DNA of 64,000 bases from Virgisporangium aurantiacum (GCF_016863635.1 NZ_BOPG01000024.1:248001-312000); one strand, 5' to 3'; positions 47,905 to 57,316 are shown, counted from the first letter of the stretch. Notes: generated by a model not told the origin, from the letters alone. Made by a program: numbers and translations.

Positions 47905-48942
47905 TCACATCGGGTCGGCCGGCCAGGTGGCGGGGTCGGTGCCGCCGGTCCACACCAGCCCGTTGCGGATGGCCCGGACCAGCGCCACGTCGTAGGCGCC
48001 CGACGCCGTCAGCGACACCGCGCCGCCACCGGGCTGCTCGGCGGTCGATTCCATGATCGACGCGCCGCCGTCGCCCGGGTGCTGCGTTTCGGAGACCGAC
48101 CGGCCCGACCCCTGGGTGGTCGTGTCGAACAGGACGTGGAACGCTCCGTCGGACACGCTGAGCGTGGTCATCACCACCCCGTCGCCGGTGAACACCATGC
48201 TGCAGGACTCCGCTGTCATGCCGGCGGGCAGGTGTCCGAGCCGGAACGGCACCACGCAGCGGAACGCGCCGTCGGTGCGCACGCTCGCCGCGATCCGCAG
48301 TGCCTCGGTCTCGTCGGCGGCGCCGACGATCTGCAGCCACCGGCCGTCGGCGGTCCGCCAGCGCAGCACCGTTCCGTTGCCGCGATCACTGCGGTCCACG
48401 GCGAACGTCGCCGGCCGGCCCGACACGGAGACGGACCTCGTCTGGCCGTCGAGCGGCTCGAAGTCCTGCGTGGTGGCGCCGAACCGCACCGTGAGACGGC
48501 GCTCGGCACCGTCGACGTACAGGTTCTCCTGCCGCTCGTCGACGAACAACTGGTGCTGCACGCTGGTCATCGCGAACGGCGGCTGCGCCAGGCTCAGCCG
48601 CAACCGCAACGCGGTGGTCGCGGTCGCGGCGGGCGGTGCCGGCCACGTCGTCAATTCCCGGTGACGCGGCGGAGCCGCCGATTTCGAGGATCCGACCGGC
48701 GACCCGGGCGTCGACCCGTACTGCGGCGCCGACGCCGGCCCGCCGTTCGGGCCCAGCACCGTCATCGTCACCACCAGCGCGGCCAGGCCGGCCGCCAGGC
48801 CCGCGCCCGTCACCAGCCCGACGCGGCGCCGCCGGTACCGGACGCCGGCCCGGCGGGCACCCGCCAGCAGCCCCTCGACGTGGACGTCGTCGCCGGCCGC
48901 CCGTTCCAGGGTGGCGCTCAAGGACCTGTCGAAGTCGGTCAT
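47905..48942 (-). CDS. Membrane-anchored protein encoded with SigE-type sigma factor
   Basis: 345 residues. A cytosolic N-terminus of about 40 residues with basic RRAGVRYRRRR, one membrane helix (VGLVTGAGLAAGLAALVVTMTVLG), a Pro/Ser linker and an extracytoplasmic beta-rich domain (about 100-345) without a recognised name. The start overlaps the sigma-factor stop (ATGA). Position and topology suggest an anti-sigma or accessory role, but there is no zinc-binding anti-sigma motif, so this is inference. Confidence 0.8.
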   Translation of the reverse strand: MTDFDRSLSATLERAAGDDVHVEGLLAGARRAGVRYRRRRVGLVTGAGLAAGLAALVVTMTVLGPNGGPASAPQYGSTPGSPVGSSKSAAPPRHRELTTWPAPPAATATTALRLRLSLAQPPFAMTSVQHQLFVDERQENLYVDGAERRLTVRFGATTQDFEPLDGQTRSVSVSGRPATFAVDRSDRGNGTVLRWRTADGRWLQIVGAADETEALRIAASVRTDGAFRCVVPFRLGHLPAGMTAESCSMVFTGDGVVMTTLSVSDGAFHVLFDTTTQGSGRSVSETQHPGDGGASIMESTAEQPGGGAVSLTASGAYDVALVRAIRNGLVWTGGTDPATWPADPM

Positions 48943-49442
48943 CGGCTTCCCCCGGTCGAGAACAGTTCCGTGTCGGTGTCCAGCGCGCCGCGCAGCGCGT
49001 CCAATGCCCTTTTCACCTGCGTGCGGACCGTGACCGCCGAGCAGTTCAGCAGCTCGGCGATCGTCGCGTCGTCGAGGTCCTCGTAGTAGCGCAGCACCAC
49101 GGCGGCGCGTTGCTTGGCGGGCAGCCGCCGGACGTAGGCCCACAACACGTCGCGGTCGGCGACCTCGGCCTCGAGATCGGATCGACCCGCGGGATCACCG
49201 GTGTCGGCGACGACGAGCTCGCGGCTCGACATCCGACGCCCGCGCGTGATCGCGGCGTTGACCAGCATCCGCCGCAGGTACGCCTCCGGTGCCCGCATGG
49301 CCGCGATCCGCTTCCAGCTCACGAACGCCCGCGCCAGCACCTCCTGGGTGAGGTCCTCGCCGCGGTGCCGGTCGCCGGTGAGCAGCCGGGCCAGCCGCAC
49401 CAGCGCCGCACCGCGCGCCCGCACGAAGTCGTCGAATTCCAA
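48939..49442 (-). CDS. SigE-family ECF RNA polymerase sigma factor
   Basis: 167 residues. Region 2 (FVRARGAALVRLARLLTGDRHRGEDLTQEVLARAF) and region 4 (LPAKQRAAVVLRYYEDLDDATIAELLNCSAVTVRTQ) fit the actinobacterial SigE group (ECF subfamily often called SigE-family, 160-180 residues). The start codon is TTG at 49442 behind an AGGGGG site. The downstream membrane protein is translationally coupled. It likely responds to an envelope signal. Confidence 0.92.
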   Translation of the reverse strand: MEFDDFVRARGAALVRLARLLTGDRHRGEDLTQEVLARAFVSWKRIAAMRAPEAYLRRMLVNAAITRGRRMSSRELVVADTGDPAGRSDLEAEVADRDVLWAYVRRLPAKQRAAVVLRYYEDLDDATIAELLNCSAVTVRTQVKRALDALRGALDTDTELFSTGGSR

Positions 49443-49594
49443 CGGCCCCCCTTTGTCCTCCGATGAACGACGCGGACCCGCCGAACTGTTGCACGTCCCC
49501 CGAGCGAGCTACCCACAGGTGTCCACCGGACGGTGACGACTCCGGAGCGTGAGATCCATAGCGTTCAACGCGTCGATTTCAACAGGGAGTGGTC

Positions 49595-50410
49595 ATGCGT
49601 CTGGTGAAGCAGCTTGTCGTCGTCGGAGCGGCCTCGTTGGTGGGTTCGCTCGCCGTGGGCGCGGTCGGCGGTAATCCCGTGCTCACGCTGGTGCTCGGCG
49701 TGGCGACGGCCGTCCTCGTGATCTTCGCGTACCGGTGGGTGGTGCGCCGGACCGAGCGCCGCGCCGTGGATGAGCTGTCGCGGCCGGGTGCGGCGTCGGC
49801 GGTGGGGCGCGGAGTGGTGCTCGGCATCGCGTTGTTCGCGGCGGTCATCGCGGTGATCGCGCTGTTCGGTGGTTACGAGGTGGACGGGTGGGGGTCGGCG
49901 TCCGGCGCGGTGACGCTGCTCGGGTTCTCGATCGGCGCGGCGGTCACCGAGGAGGTGGTCTTCCGCGGGGTGCTGTTCCGGATCGTCGAGGAGCGCCTGG
50001 GCACGTGGCTCGGGTTGGTGCTCACCGGCCTGCTGTTCGGCCTGATGCACCTGTTCAACGAGAACGCCACGCTGTGGGGCGCGCTGGCCATCGCGATCGA
50101 GGCCGGCGGGATGCTCGGGGCGGCGTACGTCGCGACCCGCCGCCTGTGGCTGCCGATCGGCCTGCACCTCGGCTGGAACTTCGCCGAGGCCGGCATCTTC
50201 GGCACGATCGTGTCGGGCAAGGACGAGGCGCACGGCCTGCTCGACGCCACCGTGTCGGGGTCGACGCTGCTCGGCGGCGGCGACTTCGGCCCGGAGGCGA
50301 GCCTGGCGGCGGTGGTCGCGGGCGTCCTGGTGACGGTCGTCTTCATGCGCCTGGCGTACCGGCGGGGGAATGTGAGGCCCCGGCGCGCGGCCGTTACTGT
50401 CGCTCCGTGA
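49595..50410 (+). CDS. CPBP family intramembrane metalloprotease
   Basis: 271 residues, about seven membrane helices. Motif 1 is EEVVFRGVLF (the EExxxR motif), motif 2 FGLMHLFN (His), motif 3 GLHLGWNF (His and Asn), all present, so a Rce1/CPBP-type membrane protease is likely active. The ATG has AGGGAG 5 bases upstream. The stop overlaps the histidine kinase start (GTGA); the protease may process a membrane protein under, or feeding into, the two-component system. Confidence 0.9.
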   Translation: MRLVKQLVVVGAASLVGSLAVGAVGGNPVLTLVLGVATAVLVIFAYRWVVRRTERRAVDELSRPGAASAVGRGVVLGIALFAAVIAVIALFGGYEVDGWGSASGAVTLLGFSIGAAVTEEVVFRGVLFRIVEERLGTWLGLVLTGLLFGLMHLFNENATLWGALAIAIEAGGMLGAAYVATRRLWLPIGLHLGWNFAEAGIFGTIVSGKDEAHGLLDATVSGSTLLGGGDFGPEASLAAVVAGVLVTVVFMRLAYRRGNVRPRRAAVTVAP

Positions 50411-51591
50411 TCAGCCTCCGCCGGGTCCCGGACCGGTGGCGTCGCGTCGACGTCACGGTCCGGGACCTCCCGTTCGCGCTGCTGCTCGCGGCCGCGTCGC
50501 TGGTGCCGTGGCTGCACAACTACGGGACGCGGCTGGGCGACCTGCCCGACCGTCCCGCCGACCCGCTGGCGGCCGCGACCGTGCTCCTCGAGTGCCTGCC
50601 GCTCGCCGTGCGGCGACGGTGGCCGGCGGTCTGCCTGGCGCTGGTGTCGATCGGCTTCGCGATCGACCAGCTCCGCGGGTACCACACGGTCGCCGGAACA
50701 GCGCTGCCGATCGCCGTCATGTCCGCGGGAGCCCACCTGACCCGCGGCCGGCGCGTCACCGCGGTGCTCGCGTCCCTCGCGTACGTGCCCCTCGCGCTCG
50801 CCCTCGACCGGGCCGGATCGCCCGAGGGCGTCGCCGGGTTCGTGACGTTCTACCTCTTCGGGCTGGCCCTGCCGTGGGGCGTCGGGGTCTGGTTGCGGCA
50901 GACGCGGGCGGTCGAGGCGGAGCGCCGTCGGCACGTCGCCGAGGCCACCCGGCTGGCCGAGCGGACCCGCATCGCCCGCGAGCTCCACGACGTGGTCACC
51001 CATCACGTGACGGCGATGGTGGTACAGGCCGAGTCCGCCCGGTACCTGACCGCGGCGCCGGACCGCCTCGACCGGACGCTGACCGCGGTGACCGACACCG
51101 GCCGCCGGGCCATCTCCGACCTGCGGCACCTGCTCGACCTGCTGAACCCCGACCACGACACCGAACCCGTCGGCGACCTCCACACGCTCGTGGAGCAGAC
51201 CCGGCGGGCCGGCCAACCGGTGGAGTTCACCGAGGACGGCGACCCCGCCGAGTCGGCCGGCAGCGCGGAGGCGGCCGCCTACCGGGTGGTGCAGGAGGCG
51301 CTGACGAACGCGCTCAAGTACGCCCACGGCAGCCCCACCGTGGTCCGCGTGCACCACGGGGCGAGGGAGATCAGCGTGGAGGTCACCACCGGGGGCGCAT
51401 CGGCGTCCACGAAGCACAGCAAGCGTGGCCCGGCGACCGTGCCGCGGATTGGGCCGATCGGCGGAAGTGGCCGTGGCCTCGGCGGCCTCCGCGACCGCGT
51501 CGACGTCCTCGGCGGCGAGTTCACGGCCGGTGAGCAGGCGGGCGGCGGCTTCGTCGTGCGGGCCCGCATCCCGGCCGGGAGCGCATCGTGA
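50407..51591 (+). CDS. NarL-type sensor histidine kinase
   Basis: 394 residues. Four to five N-terminal membrane helices, a short coil, the HisKA_3 dimerisation motif RIARELHDVVTHHVTAMVVQ and an HATPase with EALTNALKYAH (N box) and GRGLGGLRDRV (G box). The membrane part has no large sensor domain, so it probably senses within or at the membrane. Coupled by 4-base overlaps to the protease before and the regulator after it. Confidence 0.93.
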   Translation: MISLRRVPDRWRRVDVTVRDLPFALLLAAASLVPWLHNYGTRLGDLPDRPADPLAAATVLLECLPLAVRRRWPAVCLALVSIGFAIDQLRGYHTVAGTALPIAVMSAGAHLTRGRRVTAVLASLAYVPLALALDRAGSPEGVAGFVTFYLFGLALPWGVGVWLRQTRAVEAERRRHVAEATRLAERTRIARELHDVVTHHVTAMVVQAESARYLTAAPDRLDRTLTAVTDTGRRAISDLRHLLDLLNPDHDTEPVGDLHTLVEQTRRAGQPVEFTEDGDPAESAGSAEAAAYRVVQEALTNALKYAHGSPTVVRVHHGAREISVEVTTGGASASTKHSKRGPATVPRIGPIGGSGRGLGGLRDRVDVLGGEFTAGEQAGGGFVVRARIPAGSAS

Positions 51592-52241
51592 TCCGCGTGC
51601 TGGTCTGCGACGACCAGGCCCTGATCCGCACCGGCTTCACCACGATCATCGACGCCCAACCCGACCTGGAGGTGGTCGGCGAGTGCGGCGACGGCCGCGC
51701 CGCGGTCGACCTGGCCGGTGCCCTGCGCCCCGACGTGGTGGTGATGGACGTCCGCATGCCGGTGCTCGACGGCATCGGGGCGACCCGGCTGCTGGCCGGC
51801 GCCGGGGTCGCGCACCCGGTGAAGGTCCTGGTGGTGACGACGTTCAACCTCGACGAGTACGTGTACGAGGCGCTGCGGGCCGGCGCCAGCGGCTTCCTCC
51901 TGAAGGACGCGCCGCCGGCCCAGCTGCTGCACGGGATCCGCACGGTGGCGACCGGCGCCGCGCTGCTCGCCCCGGAGGTGACCCGCCAACTCGTCGGCCG
52001 CTACGCGGCCCGCATCCGCCCGGCACCCGCGGGCTCCGCGGACGGGATCCCGTTGACGCCGCGCGAGCTGGAGGTGCTGCGGTTGATCGCCGACGGCCGG
52101 TCGAACAGCGAGATCGCGGCCACGCTGGTGATCAGCCACGAGACCGTGAAGACGTACGTGTCGAGGATCCTGACGAAACTCGATCTCCGGGACCGCGTGC
52201 AGGCGGTGGTGTACGCCTACCGCCGCGGCCTCGTCTCCTGA
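51588..52241 (+). CDS. NarL/FixJ-type response regulator
   Basis: 217 residues. Receiver domain with acidic pair DD8-9, phospho-acceptor D54 (VVVMDVRMP) and conserved Lys in FLLKDAP; LuxR-type helix-turn-helix at about 150-210 (LTPRELEVLRLIADGRSNSEIA). Start GTG overlaps the kinase stop. Its 3' end overlaps the convergent decarboxylase by 25 bases. Confidence 0.95.
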   Translation: MIRVLVCDDQALIRTGFTTIIDAQPDLEVVGECGDGRAAVDLAGALRPDVVVMDVRMPVLDGIGATRLLAGAGVAHPVKVLVVTTFNLDEYVYEALRAGASGFLLKDAPPAQLLHGIRTVATGAALLAPEVTRQLVGRYAARIRPAPAGSADGIPLTPRELEVLRLIADGRSNSEIAATLVISHETVKTYVSRILTKLDLRDRVQAVVYAYRRGLVS

Positions 52242-53668
52242 GAACCGGGTGGTCGAGAGCCGCCCACGTGCGCGAGCAGCCTGTCCAGGGTGTCGAGCGT
52301 GGATCCGATGTCCTGTGTCGTGGTTTCCGGGTGGATCGTGCACATCCGGAGGACCGGTCCCGATCCGAGGTCGGTGGTGAAGACCATCGCGTGGCCGTCG
52401 GTCAGGGTGTCCTGTGCGATCTGGCGGGTGATTCTGTGGACGGTGTCGTCGTCCAGTCCGGGTAGGTGCGGGCGGAAGGTGACGACGCCGAGCCGGGCCG
52501 GTGTGACGACGTCCCAGCGGGGGTTCGCCCGGATCAGGGACTCCGTCTGCTCGGCCAGGGTGATGCCGTGCTCTACCGCCTCCCGGACGGTGTTGAGGCC
52601 GAATGTCTGCAGGGTCATCCAGATCTTCAGGGCGCGGAACGACCGGGTGAGCTGCGGCCCGTAGTCGTAGAAGTTCACCGGATCGTCGGCGGCGCGTGCC
52701 TCGGTGAGATAGACGGCGTCGAGGGTGTACGCCCGGCGGAGCTTCTCGGCGTCCCGGACGAGTGTGCAGCCGGCCTCGTAGGGTTGGAACCACCACTTGT
52801 GCGGATCCATCGCGATGGAGTCGGCGCGTCCGATCCCGTCGAGCAGCGGCCTGGCCCGCGTACTCAACACGGCGGCACCTCCGTAGGCGGCGTCGACGTG
52901 GAACCAGACCCCGCTCCGGTGGCACACGTCGGCGATCGCGTTCAGCGGGTCGATCGCGCCGGTGCTGGTGGTTCCGGCGGTCGCGACGACGCACAGCGGC
53001 ACGGCGCCGGCAGCGTGGTCGGCGTCGATCGCCGCCTGTAACGCCGCGGCGTCCATGACCTGGTCGTCGGTGGTCGGCACCGCATGCACCTGGTCCGGGA
53101 TGAATCCCAGGTAGGCCAGACCGCGCACGATGGCCGCGTGGGTGTGCCTGGTGACGTAGATCCTGGCGCCGGGATTCCCCGCCTGCAGCCGGTCCATCCG
53201 GGCGGCGTGGATCGCGACCAGGGTGGCCTGGGTTCCGCCGCTGGTGAGGATGCCACCGGCCGACGCCGGCAGGCCGAGGAGGTCACGCAGCCAGTCGAGC
53301 ACGATCAGTTCGACCTGCGCGGCGCCGGCACCGGCCAGCCAGTGGCCGGCGAACACGTTCGCGCCGGACGCGAGGAAGTCCGCCACCGCCGCGACGAAGT
53401 TGCCGGGCGAGGGCACGTAGGCGAAGAAGCGCGGATGATCGGTGGCGGCGCATGCCGGCAGGATGTCGGCGGCGACCCGGTCGAGGACCCGCAACGGATC
53501 GCGGCCGTCGGTCGGTACCGGTTCACGGAGCGCCTTTTCCAGCTCCTCCCGCGTCCACCGTCGGGCCACCGGGCGGTTCCCGAGGTCGTGTGTGCGCTCC
53601 GCGATGAGGTCCACCGCCGCATGGCCGAGTTCGCGCATCTCGTCGACGGACAGTCGCATCTGATCCAT
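52217..53668 (-). CDS. Pyridoxal-dependent (aromatic L-amino acid) decarboxylase
   Basis: 483 residues. Group II decarboxylase features: HPRFFAYVPSPGNFVAAVADF near the N-terminus, TSGGTQATLVAIHAAR, HVDAAYGG and the PLP lysine in SIAMDPHKWWFQPYEAG. Closest in style to aromatic amino-acid (Trp/Tyr/DOPA/Phe) decarboxylases, giving an arylalkylamine. The ATG at 53668 is chosen because upstream codons lack coding character. An AraC regulator on the same strand lies just upstream with 53 bases between them. Confidence 0.9.
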   Translation of the reverse strand: MDQMRLSVDEMRELGHAAVDLIAERTHDLGNRPVARRWTREELEKALREPVPTDGRDPLRVLDRVAADILPACAATDHPRFFAYVPSPGNFVAAVADFLASGANVFAGHWLAGAGAAQVELIVLDWLRDLLGLPASAGGILTSGGTQATLVAIHAARMDRLQAGNPGARIYVTRHTHAAIVRGLAYLGFIPDQVHAVPTTDDQVMDAAALQAAIDADHAAGAVPLCVVATAGTTSTGAIDPLNAIADVCHRSGVWFHVDAAYGGAAVLSTRARPLLDGIGRADSIAMDPHKWWFQPYEAGCTLVRDAEKLRRAYTLDAVYLTEARAADDPVNFYDYGPQLTRSFRALKIWMTLQTFGLNTVREAVEHGITLAEQTESLIRANPRWDVVTPARLGVVTFRPHLPGLDDDTVHRITRQIAQDTLTDGHAMVFTTDLGSGPVLRMCTIHPETTTQDIGSTLDTLDRLLAHVGGSRPPGSQETRPRR

Positions 53669-53721
53669 GACCGGGAGGCTGACACGGCCGGTCGGCCCGC
53701 GTCTTGGACGATCGTGACCGC

Positions 53722-54468
53722 TCAACCGCGCTGGTATGCGCCGGGCGGCACGCCGACCATCCGGGTGAAATGGCGGTTGAGATGTGGCTGGTCGTAGAAG
53801 CCCGCCCGACCGGCCACCTCGATCGGCTGCACGCCGGCGTCCAGCAACTGGCGGGCGAGGTCCACGCGGCGGGACACGACGTAGGCATAGGGCGACAGGC
53901 CATGGCTCCGGCGGAACGCCCGGATGAGCGCGGCGGGTGTGACGCCCAGGTGGCCGGCGATGTCCAGGATCCGGACCGGTTCCGTGAAGCACGCGTCGAG
54001 GCGCAGTTTGACCGCGGTGGCCAGACGCCGCGCCGACCGCGTGCCCGGCTCGCCCGTCGTCACGACGCGGCTGTGCGCGAACACCGAACACAGCGCCGCG
54101 ACCGTTTGCTCCCGTTGCTCCTCCGGCGCGCCGCTGTGCGTCGAGTTCACCAGGCGGCGCACCGGTTCCGACGGCTGGATGATGTCCGTGAAAGAGGGAG
54201 AACGCCCACCGCCCAACAGGTCCGCGACGACGTCCTCCGGAACCGTCACCGCCACGTACGACAGTGCACGGTCCTCGTCGACGACGCCGTCATGCAGTTC
54301 GCCCGGGTGCAGGACGGTCGCGGAGGCCGGCGTCGCCTGGCTCCAGACGCCGTCGCGTCGCAGCCGGACGGACCCGCCCCGCAACAGCCCGAAGGACCAT
54401 CCCTGATGGGCGTGCCGGGGGAACCGGTGCCCGGGGCTCAGCCGCAGCCGCCGGGCGATCAACGCCAT
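53722..54468 (-). CDS. AraC family transcriptional regulator
   Basis: 248 residues: N-terminal cupin-like sensing domain (PRHAHQGWSFGLLRGGSVRL, LHPGELHDG) and C-terminal AraC double helix-turn-helix (ILDIAGHLGVTPAALIRAFRRSHG, QPHLNRHFTRMVGVPPGAYQ). This fold is typical of AraC proteins controlling amino-acid exporters or metabolism, and it probably activates the decarboxylase gene downstream. Confidence 0.9.
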   Translation of the reverse strand: MALIARRLRLSPGHRFPRHAHQGWSFGLLRGGSVRLRRDGVWSQATPASATVLHPGELHDGVVDEDRALSYVAVTVPEDVVADLLGGGRSPSFTDIIQPSEPVRRLVNSTHSGAPEEQREQTVAALCSVFAHSRVVTTGEPGTRSARRLATAVKLRLDACFTEPVRILDIAGHLGVTPAALIRAFRRSHGLSPYAYVVSRRVDLARQLLDAGVQPIEVAGRAGFYDQPHLNRHFTRMVGVPPGAYQRG

Positions 54469-54594
54469 GGCCGTGCCGCTCCGGTGACGGAGCCGTCGGG
54501 GTGCATGTCTGATCTCCTCCGGTGGCGGCGTCGGTGCGGACGATACCGGGCGCCGGCGCCACCTGCTGTCGCCGTGTCGTCACCGGAACGGCGG

Positions 54595-54627
54595 GGGCCG
54601 CCGCCGCGAGGTGCGCGGCGACGGCCC
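54595..54627 (-). terminator. Strong GC hairpin after LPMO gene
   Basis: 14-base arms (54595-54608 and 54614-54627) pair with one mismatch around a 5-base loop, 15 bases beyond the LPMO stop. No T-run. The 173-base gap 54469-54641 holds nothing else I can recognise besides the AraC promoter area. Confidence 0.55.
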
Positions 54628-54641
54628 GAGTGGTGATGCGG

Positions 54642-55742
54642 TCAGCCGAGCATGCACATCAGCCCGGGTAGTGACGTGACGGACGCGCCGTTGGCCAGGA
54701 AGCCTATTTCGGCGCTGCCGTTGGCGGGGATGCTGGCGTTCCACGATTCCGGATTGACGGTCACGAACGAGCCGTCGGAGGTGGCTTTACCTCCCCACGC
54801 CTGGGTCAGGGCCTGGCTGGCGGGCCAGCTCCAGTGGACCATCCAGTTCGACACCGCTCCGCCGTTGGCGCCGCGGACGGTCACCTTGCCCTGGAAGCCG
54901 CCGCCCCACGAGCTGACCACGGCGTACTGGGCGGTGCAGCCGGTGGTCGGGTTGCCCGAGGTGCTGGGGCTACCTGGGTTGCTGGGGCCGCTGCTCGAGT
55001 TCGACGGGTTCGGGTTGGGGTTCCCGCCGATGCCCGTGACCTCACCGTTGCCGCCGTCGAAGACCACGTCGGAGCAGCCGTAGAACGTCTCGGTGCTGTC
55101 CGACCGGGACCACACGGAGTAGATCAGGTGCCGGCCGGACTTGTTGGTCGGCAGGCGGCCGGTCCAGGTGTAGCGGCCGTCGTTGGTGCCCGGGCCACCG
55201 ATCGACTCGGGGTTGGTCACCTGGGAGAACGGGGCGGCCTCCAGGTCGCTCCAGGCCAGGGCGCGGGTCGGGCTCCACGAGTCCTTGGTGATGTAGAGGT
55301 AGAACGTGCCCGGGTGCTTGGCCCAGTTGTTGTAGTCGAAGCGGAAGTTCGCGCCGGACGTCAGGTGGGTCACCGGCCAGTCGTTGCGGGCGAGGTTGAA
55401 GCCGGTGAAGTTGTACGGGCCTCCGGTGCCGCCGCTGCACGCCTGGCCGTCGGGGATGAAGCCGGCGGTGCGGCCGGCGCCGTCGGACCGAAGCACGGCG
55501 AACCAGTTGTACAGCGAGGTCGCTCCGCTCTGCGCGACCGCCGCCGCACAGGCGGGGTTGCGGGGGTTGATCGCACCGGTCGAGTCGAGACCGTCGCGCC
55601 AGCAGAGGTAGGTGCGGCTGCCGGGCGCCATCATGGCGCCGTGCGCCTCGGCGGGGGTGGGGGAAGAGAGCACGACGACCAGGCCCGTGGTGACGGTGAC
55701 CACGGCCGCCGCCGCGAACGCCATCAGGTGTCTGACTTTCAT
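54642..55742 (-). CDS. Secreted AA10 lytic polysaccharide monooxygenase with CBM2
   Basis: 366 residues. Signal peptide of 33 residues ending AEA, so the mature chain begins with His34 (HGAMMAPGSRTYLCW), the copper-binding histidine brace of LPMOs; a second His lies in VTHLTSGANFRFDYNNWAKH. After a Pro/Asn/Ser linker (about 235-265), the last 100 residues are a CBM2 cellulose/chitin-binding module (CTAQYAVVSSWGGGFQG to SLPGLMCMLG). Oxidative cleavage of cellulose or chitin is expected. A CebR-type operator upstream points to cellulose. Start ATG 55742 is chosen by the signal peptide. Confidence 0.93.
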   Translation of the reverse strand: MKVRHLMAFAAAAVVTVTTGLVVVLSSPTPAEAHGAMMAPGSRTYLCWRDGLDSTGAINPRNPACAAAVAQSGATSLYNWFAVLRSDGAGRTAGFIPDGQACSGGTGGPYNFTGFNLARNDWPVTHLTSGANFRFDYNNWAKHPGTFYLYITKDSWSPTRALAWSDLEAAPFSQVTNPESIGGPGTNDGRYTWTGRLPTNKSGRHLIYSVWSRSDSTETFYGCSDVVFDGGNGEVTGIGGNPNPNPSNSSSGPSNPGSPSTSGNPTTGCTAQYAVVSSWGGGFQGKVTVRGANGGAVSNWMVHWSWPASQALTQAWGGKATSDGSFVTVNPESWNASIPANGSAEIGFLANGASVTSLPGLMCMLG

Positions 55743-55779
55743 GCGGGGGTCCTCTCGACAGACTGGGAGAACAGGGGGG

Positions 55780-55793
55780 TGGGAGCGCTCCCA
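55780..55793. promoter_or_regulatory. CebR/CelR-type operator
   Basis: TGGGAGCGCTCCCA is the exact 14-base palindrome described for CebR of Streptomyces and CelR of Thermobifida, the cellobiose-responsive LacI-family repressors. It lies 38-51 bases upstream of the LPMO start, in a promoter position. Confidence 0.85.
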
Positions 55794-55840
55794 CAACCAT
55801 CGACCCTCATCAAAATCCTGTCAAGAGCCGAAACAGCCCC

Positions 55841-57277
55841 TCAACCTGCCGGACATGTTTCCGCGGGTCCGTTCACCGGAACGGCGACCGGGCGGCGGGC
55901 CCGGAGGCCGAACGCCGTCACCACCACGGCGAGCACCGCGGCGACCAGCGGCACCCACAGCGCGACCCTGATCGCGCCGAAGCCGGCGTCGCCCGGTGCG
56001 AAGCCGGAGATCGCGAGCGTGGCGGTCACCGCCGACAGCCCCAGGGCGGTGCCGAACTGCAGCGCCGTGTACAGCAGGCCGGCGGCGAGGCCGTGCTCGT
56101 CCGGGTCGATGTCGTCGCTGGCGGCCATCGTCAGCGGACCGTAGGCCAGCGCGAACCCGAACCCGAGCAGCACCAGCGACGGCAGCATCGCGGCGTAGGT
56201 CCAGTCGAGGTCGACCCGCAGGAACACCGCGTACGCGACCGCCGCCGACACCAGCCCACCGAACAGGACACGCGCGTTGCCGAACCGGTCGACGAGCCGC
56301 GGCGTCAGCGTCGGCGCGAGCACCGTGTCGAGGGCGACCACCAGCATCGCGAGGCCGGTCTGCAGGGTGCTCCAGCCACGCAGTTCCTGCAGGTACAGGG
56401 TCATCAGGAACTGGAACCCGGCGAACGCCGCCAGGAACGCCCCGGCCGCCAGGTTCGTCCGCACCAGCGCGGCGGACCGCAGGATGCCCAACCGCACCAG
56501 CGGTGCCGGTGACCGGCGCTCGACCGTCACGAAGAGGAGCAGCGCTCCGGCGGCGGCCGCGAACACGGCCACGGTCACCGGCGTCCCCTCGCCCGGGTGT
56601 TCCAGGCGGATGACGCCGTACACGGTCAGCAGCATCGCGGCGGTGATCGCGACGGCGCCGGCGAGGTCGAACCGCGCCCAGGCGAACGCGGGCCGCCGGG
56701 CTCCGTCGTGGTCCTTCAGCAACGGGACGGCCGCCAGCAGGATCAGCGCCGACAACAGGACCGGTGCGAAGAACACCCAGCGCCAGCCGAGCGAGGTGAG
56801 GAGTCCACCGGCCACCAGGCCGAGCGAGAACCCGCCGGCCGCCGTCCCGGCGTAGACGCCCAGCGCCTTCGTCCGCTGCGGGCCGGCCGGGAAGTTCGTC
56901 GTGATCAGCGCCAGGCCGGCGGGGGTCATGAACGCGGCGGCGACGCCGGTGACGAACCGGGCGACAAGGAGCGTCCAGCCGTTGGTGGCGAGGCCGCCGA
57001 TCCCGGAGAAGACCAGGAAGACCACCAGCCAGAGCACGAACATGCGACGGTGGCCGAGCAGGTCGGCGGCCCGGCCACCGAGGAGCATGAAGCCGCCGTA
57101 CCCGAGGACGTACGCGCTCACCACCCCGCTGAGCACCCCGGTCGACAGGCCGAGGTCGGCCCTGATCTCCGGCAGCGCGATGTTGACCATCGCGACGTCG
57201 ATCCCCTCCAGGAAGATCGCGCCGCACAGCACGAACAGGACACCCCACGCGCGCGGTGTGAACATTGACGAACCCAT
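55841..57277 (-). CDS. MFS drug-efflux transporter, DHA2 (14-helix) type
   Basis: About 478 residues and 14 membrane helices. Typical DHA2 features: FLEGIDVAMVNIALPEIRADL in helix 1, motif A GGRAADLLGHRR, and the antiporter motif with GLALITTNFPAGPQRTKALGV. The start at 57277 has GGGAG 8 bases upstream; ATGs at 57292 and 57265 are alternatives. Divergent from an HxlR regulator, so probably an inducible drug or metabolite exporter. Confidence 0.9.
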   Translation of the reverse strand: MGSSMFTPRAWGVLFVLCGAIFLEGIDVAMVNIALPEIRADLGLSTGVLSGVVSAYVLGYGGFMLLGGRAADLLGHRRMFVLWLVVFLVFSGIGGLATNGWTLLVARFVTGVAAAFMTPAGLALITTNFPAGPQRTKALGVYAGTAAGGFSLGLVAGGLLTSLGWRWVFFAPVLLSALILLAAVPLLKDHDGARRPAFAWARFDLAGAVAITAAMLLTVYGVIRLEHPGEGTPVTVAVFAAAAGALLLFVTVERRSPAPLVRLGILRSAALVRTNLAAGAFLAAFAGFQFLMTLYLQELRGWSTLQTGLAMLVVALDTVLAPTLTPRLVDRFGNARVLFGGLVSAAVAYAVFLRVDLDWTYAAMLPSLVLLGFGFALAYGPLTMAASDDIDPDEHGLAAGLLYTALQFGTALGLSAVTATLAISGFAPGDAGFGAIRVALWVPLVAAVLAVVVTAFGLRARRPVAVPVNGPAETCPAG

Positions 57278-57280
57278 TCC

Positions 57281-57316
57281 GGTTACTCCCATGCGTGCCG
57301 GTTCCTTCTTGTAACC
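57281..57316. promoter_or_regulatory. Possible HxlR operator
   Basis: GGTTAC (57281-57286) and GTAACC (57311-57316) form a 6-base inverted repeat across the short divergent gap between the transporter and hxlR genes. Short arms, so only a candidate. Confidence 0.35.
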
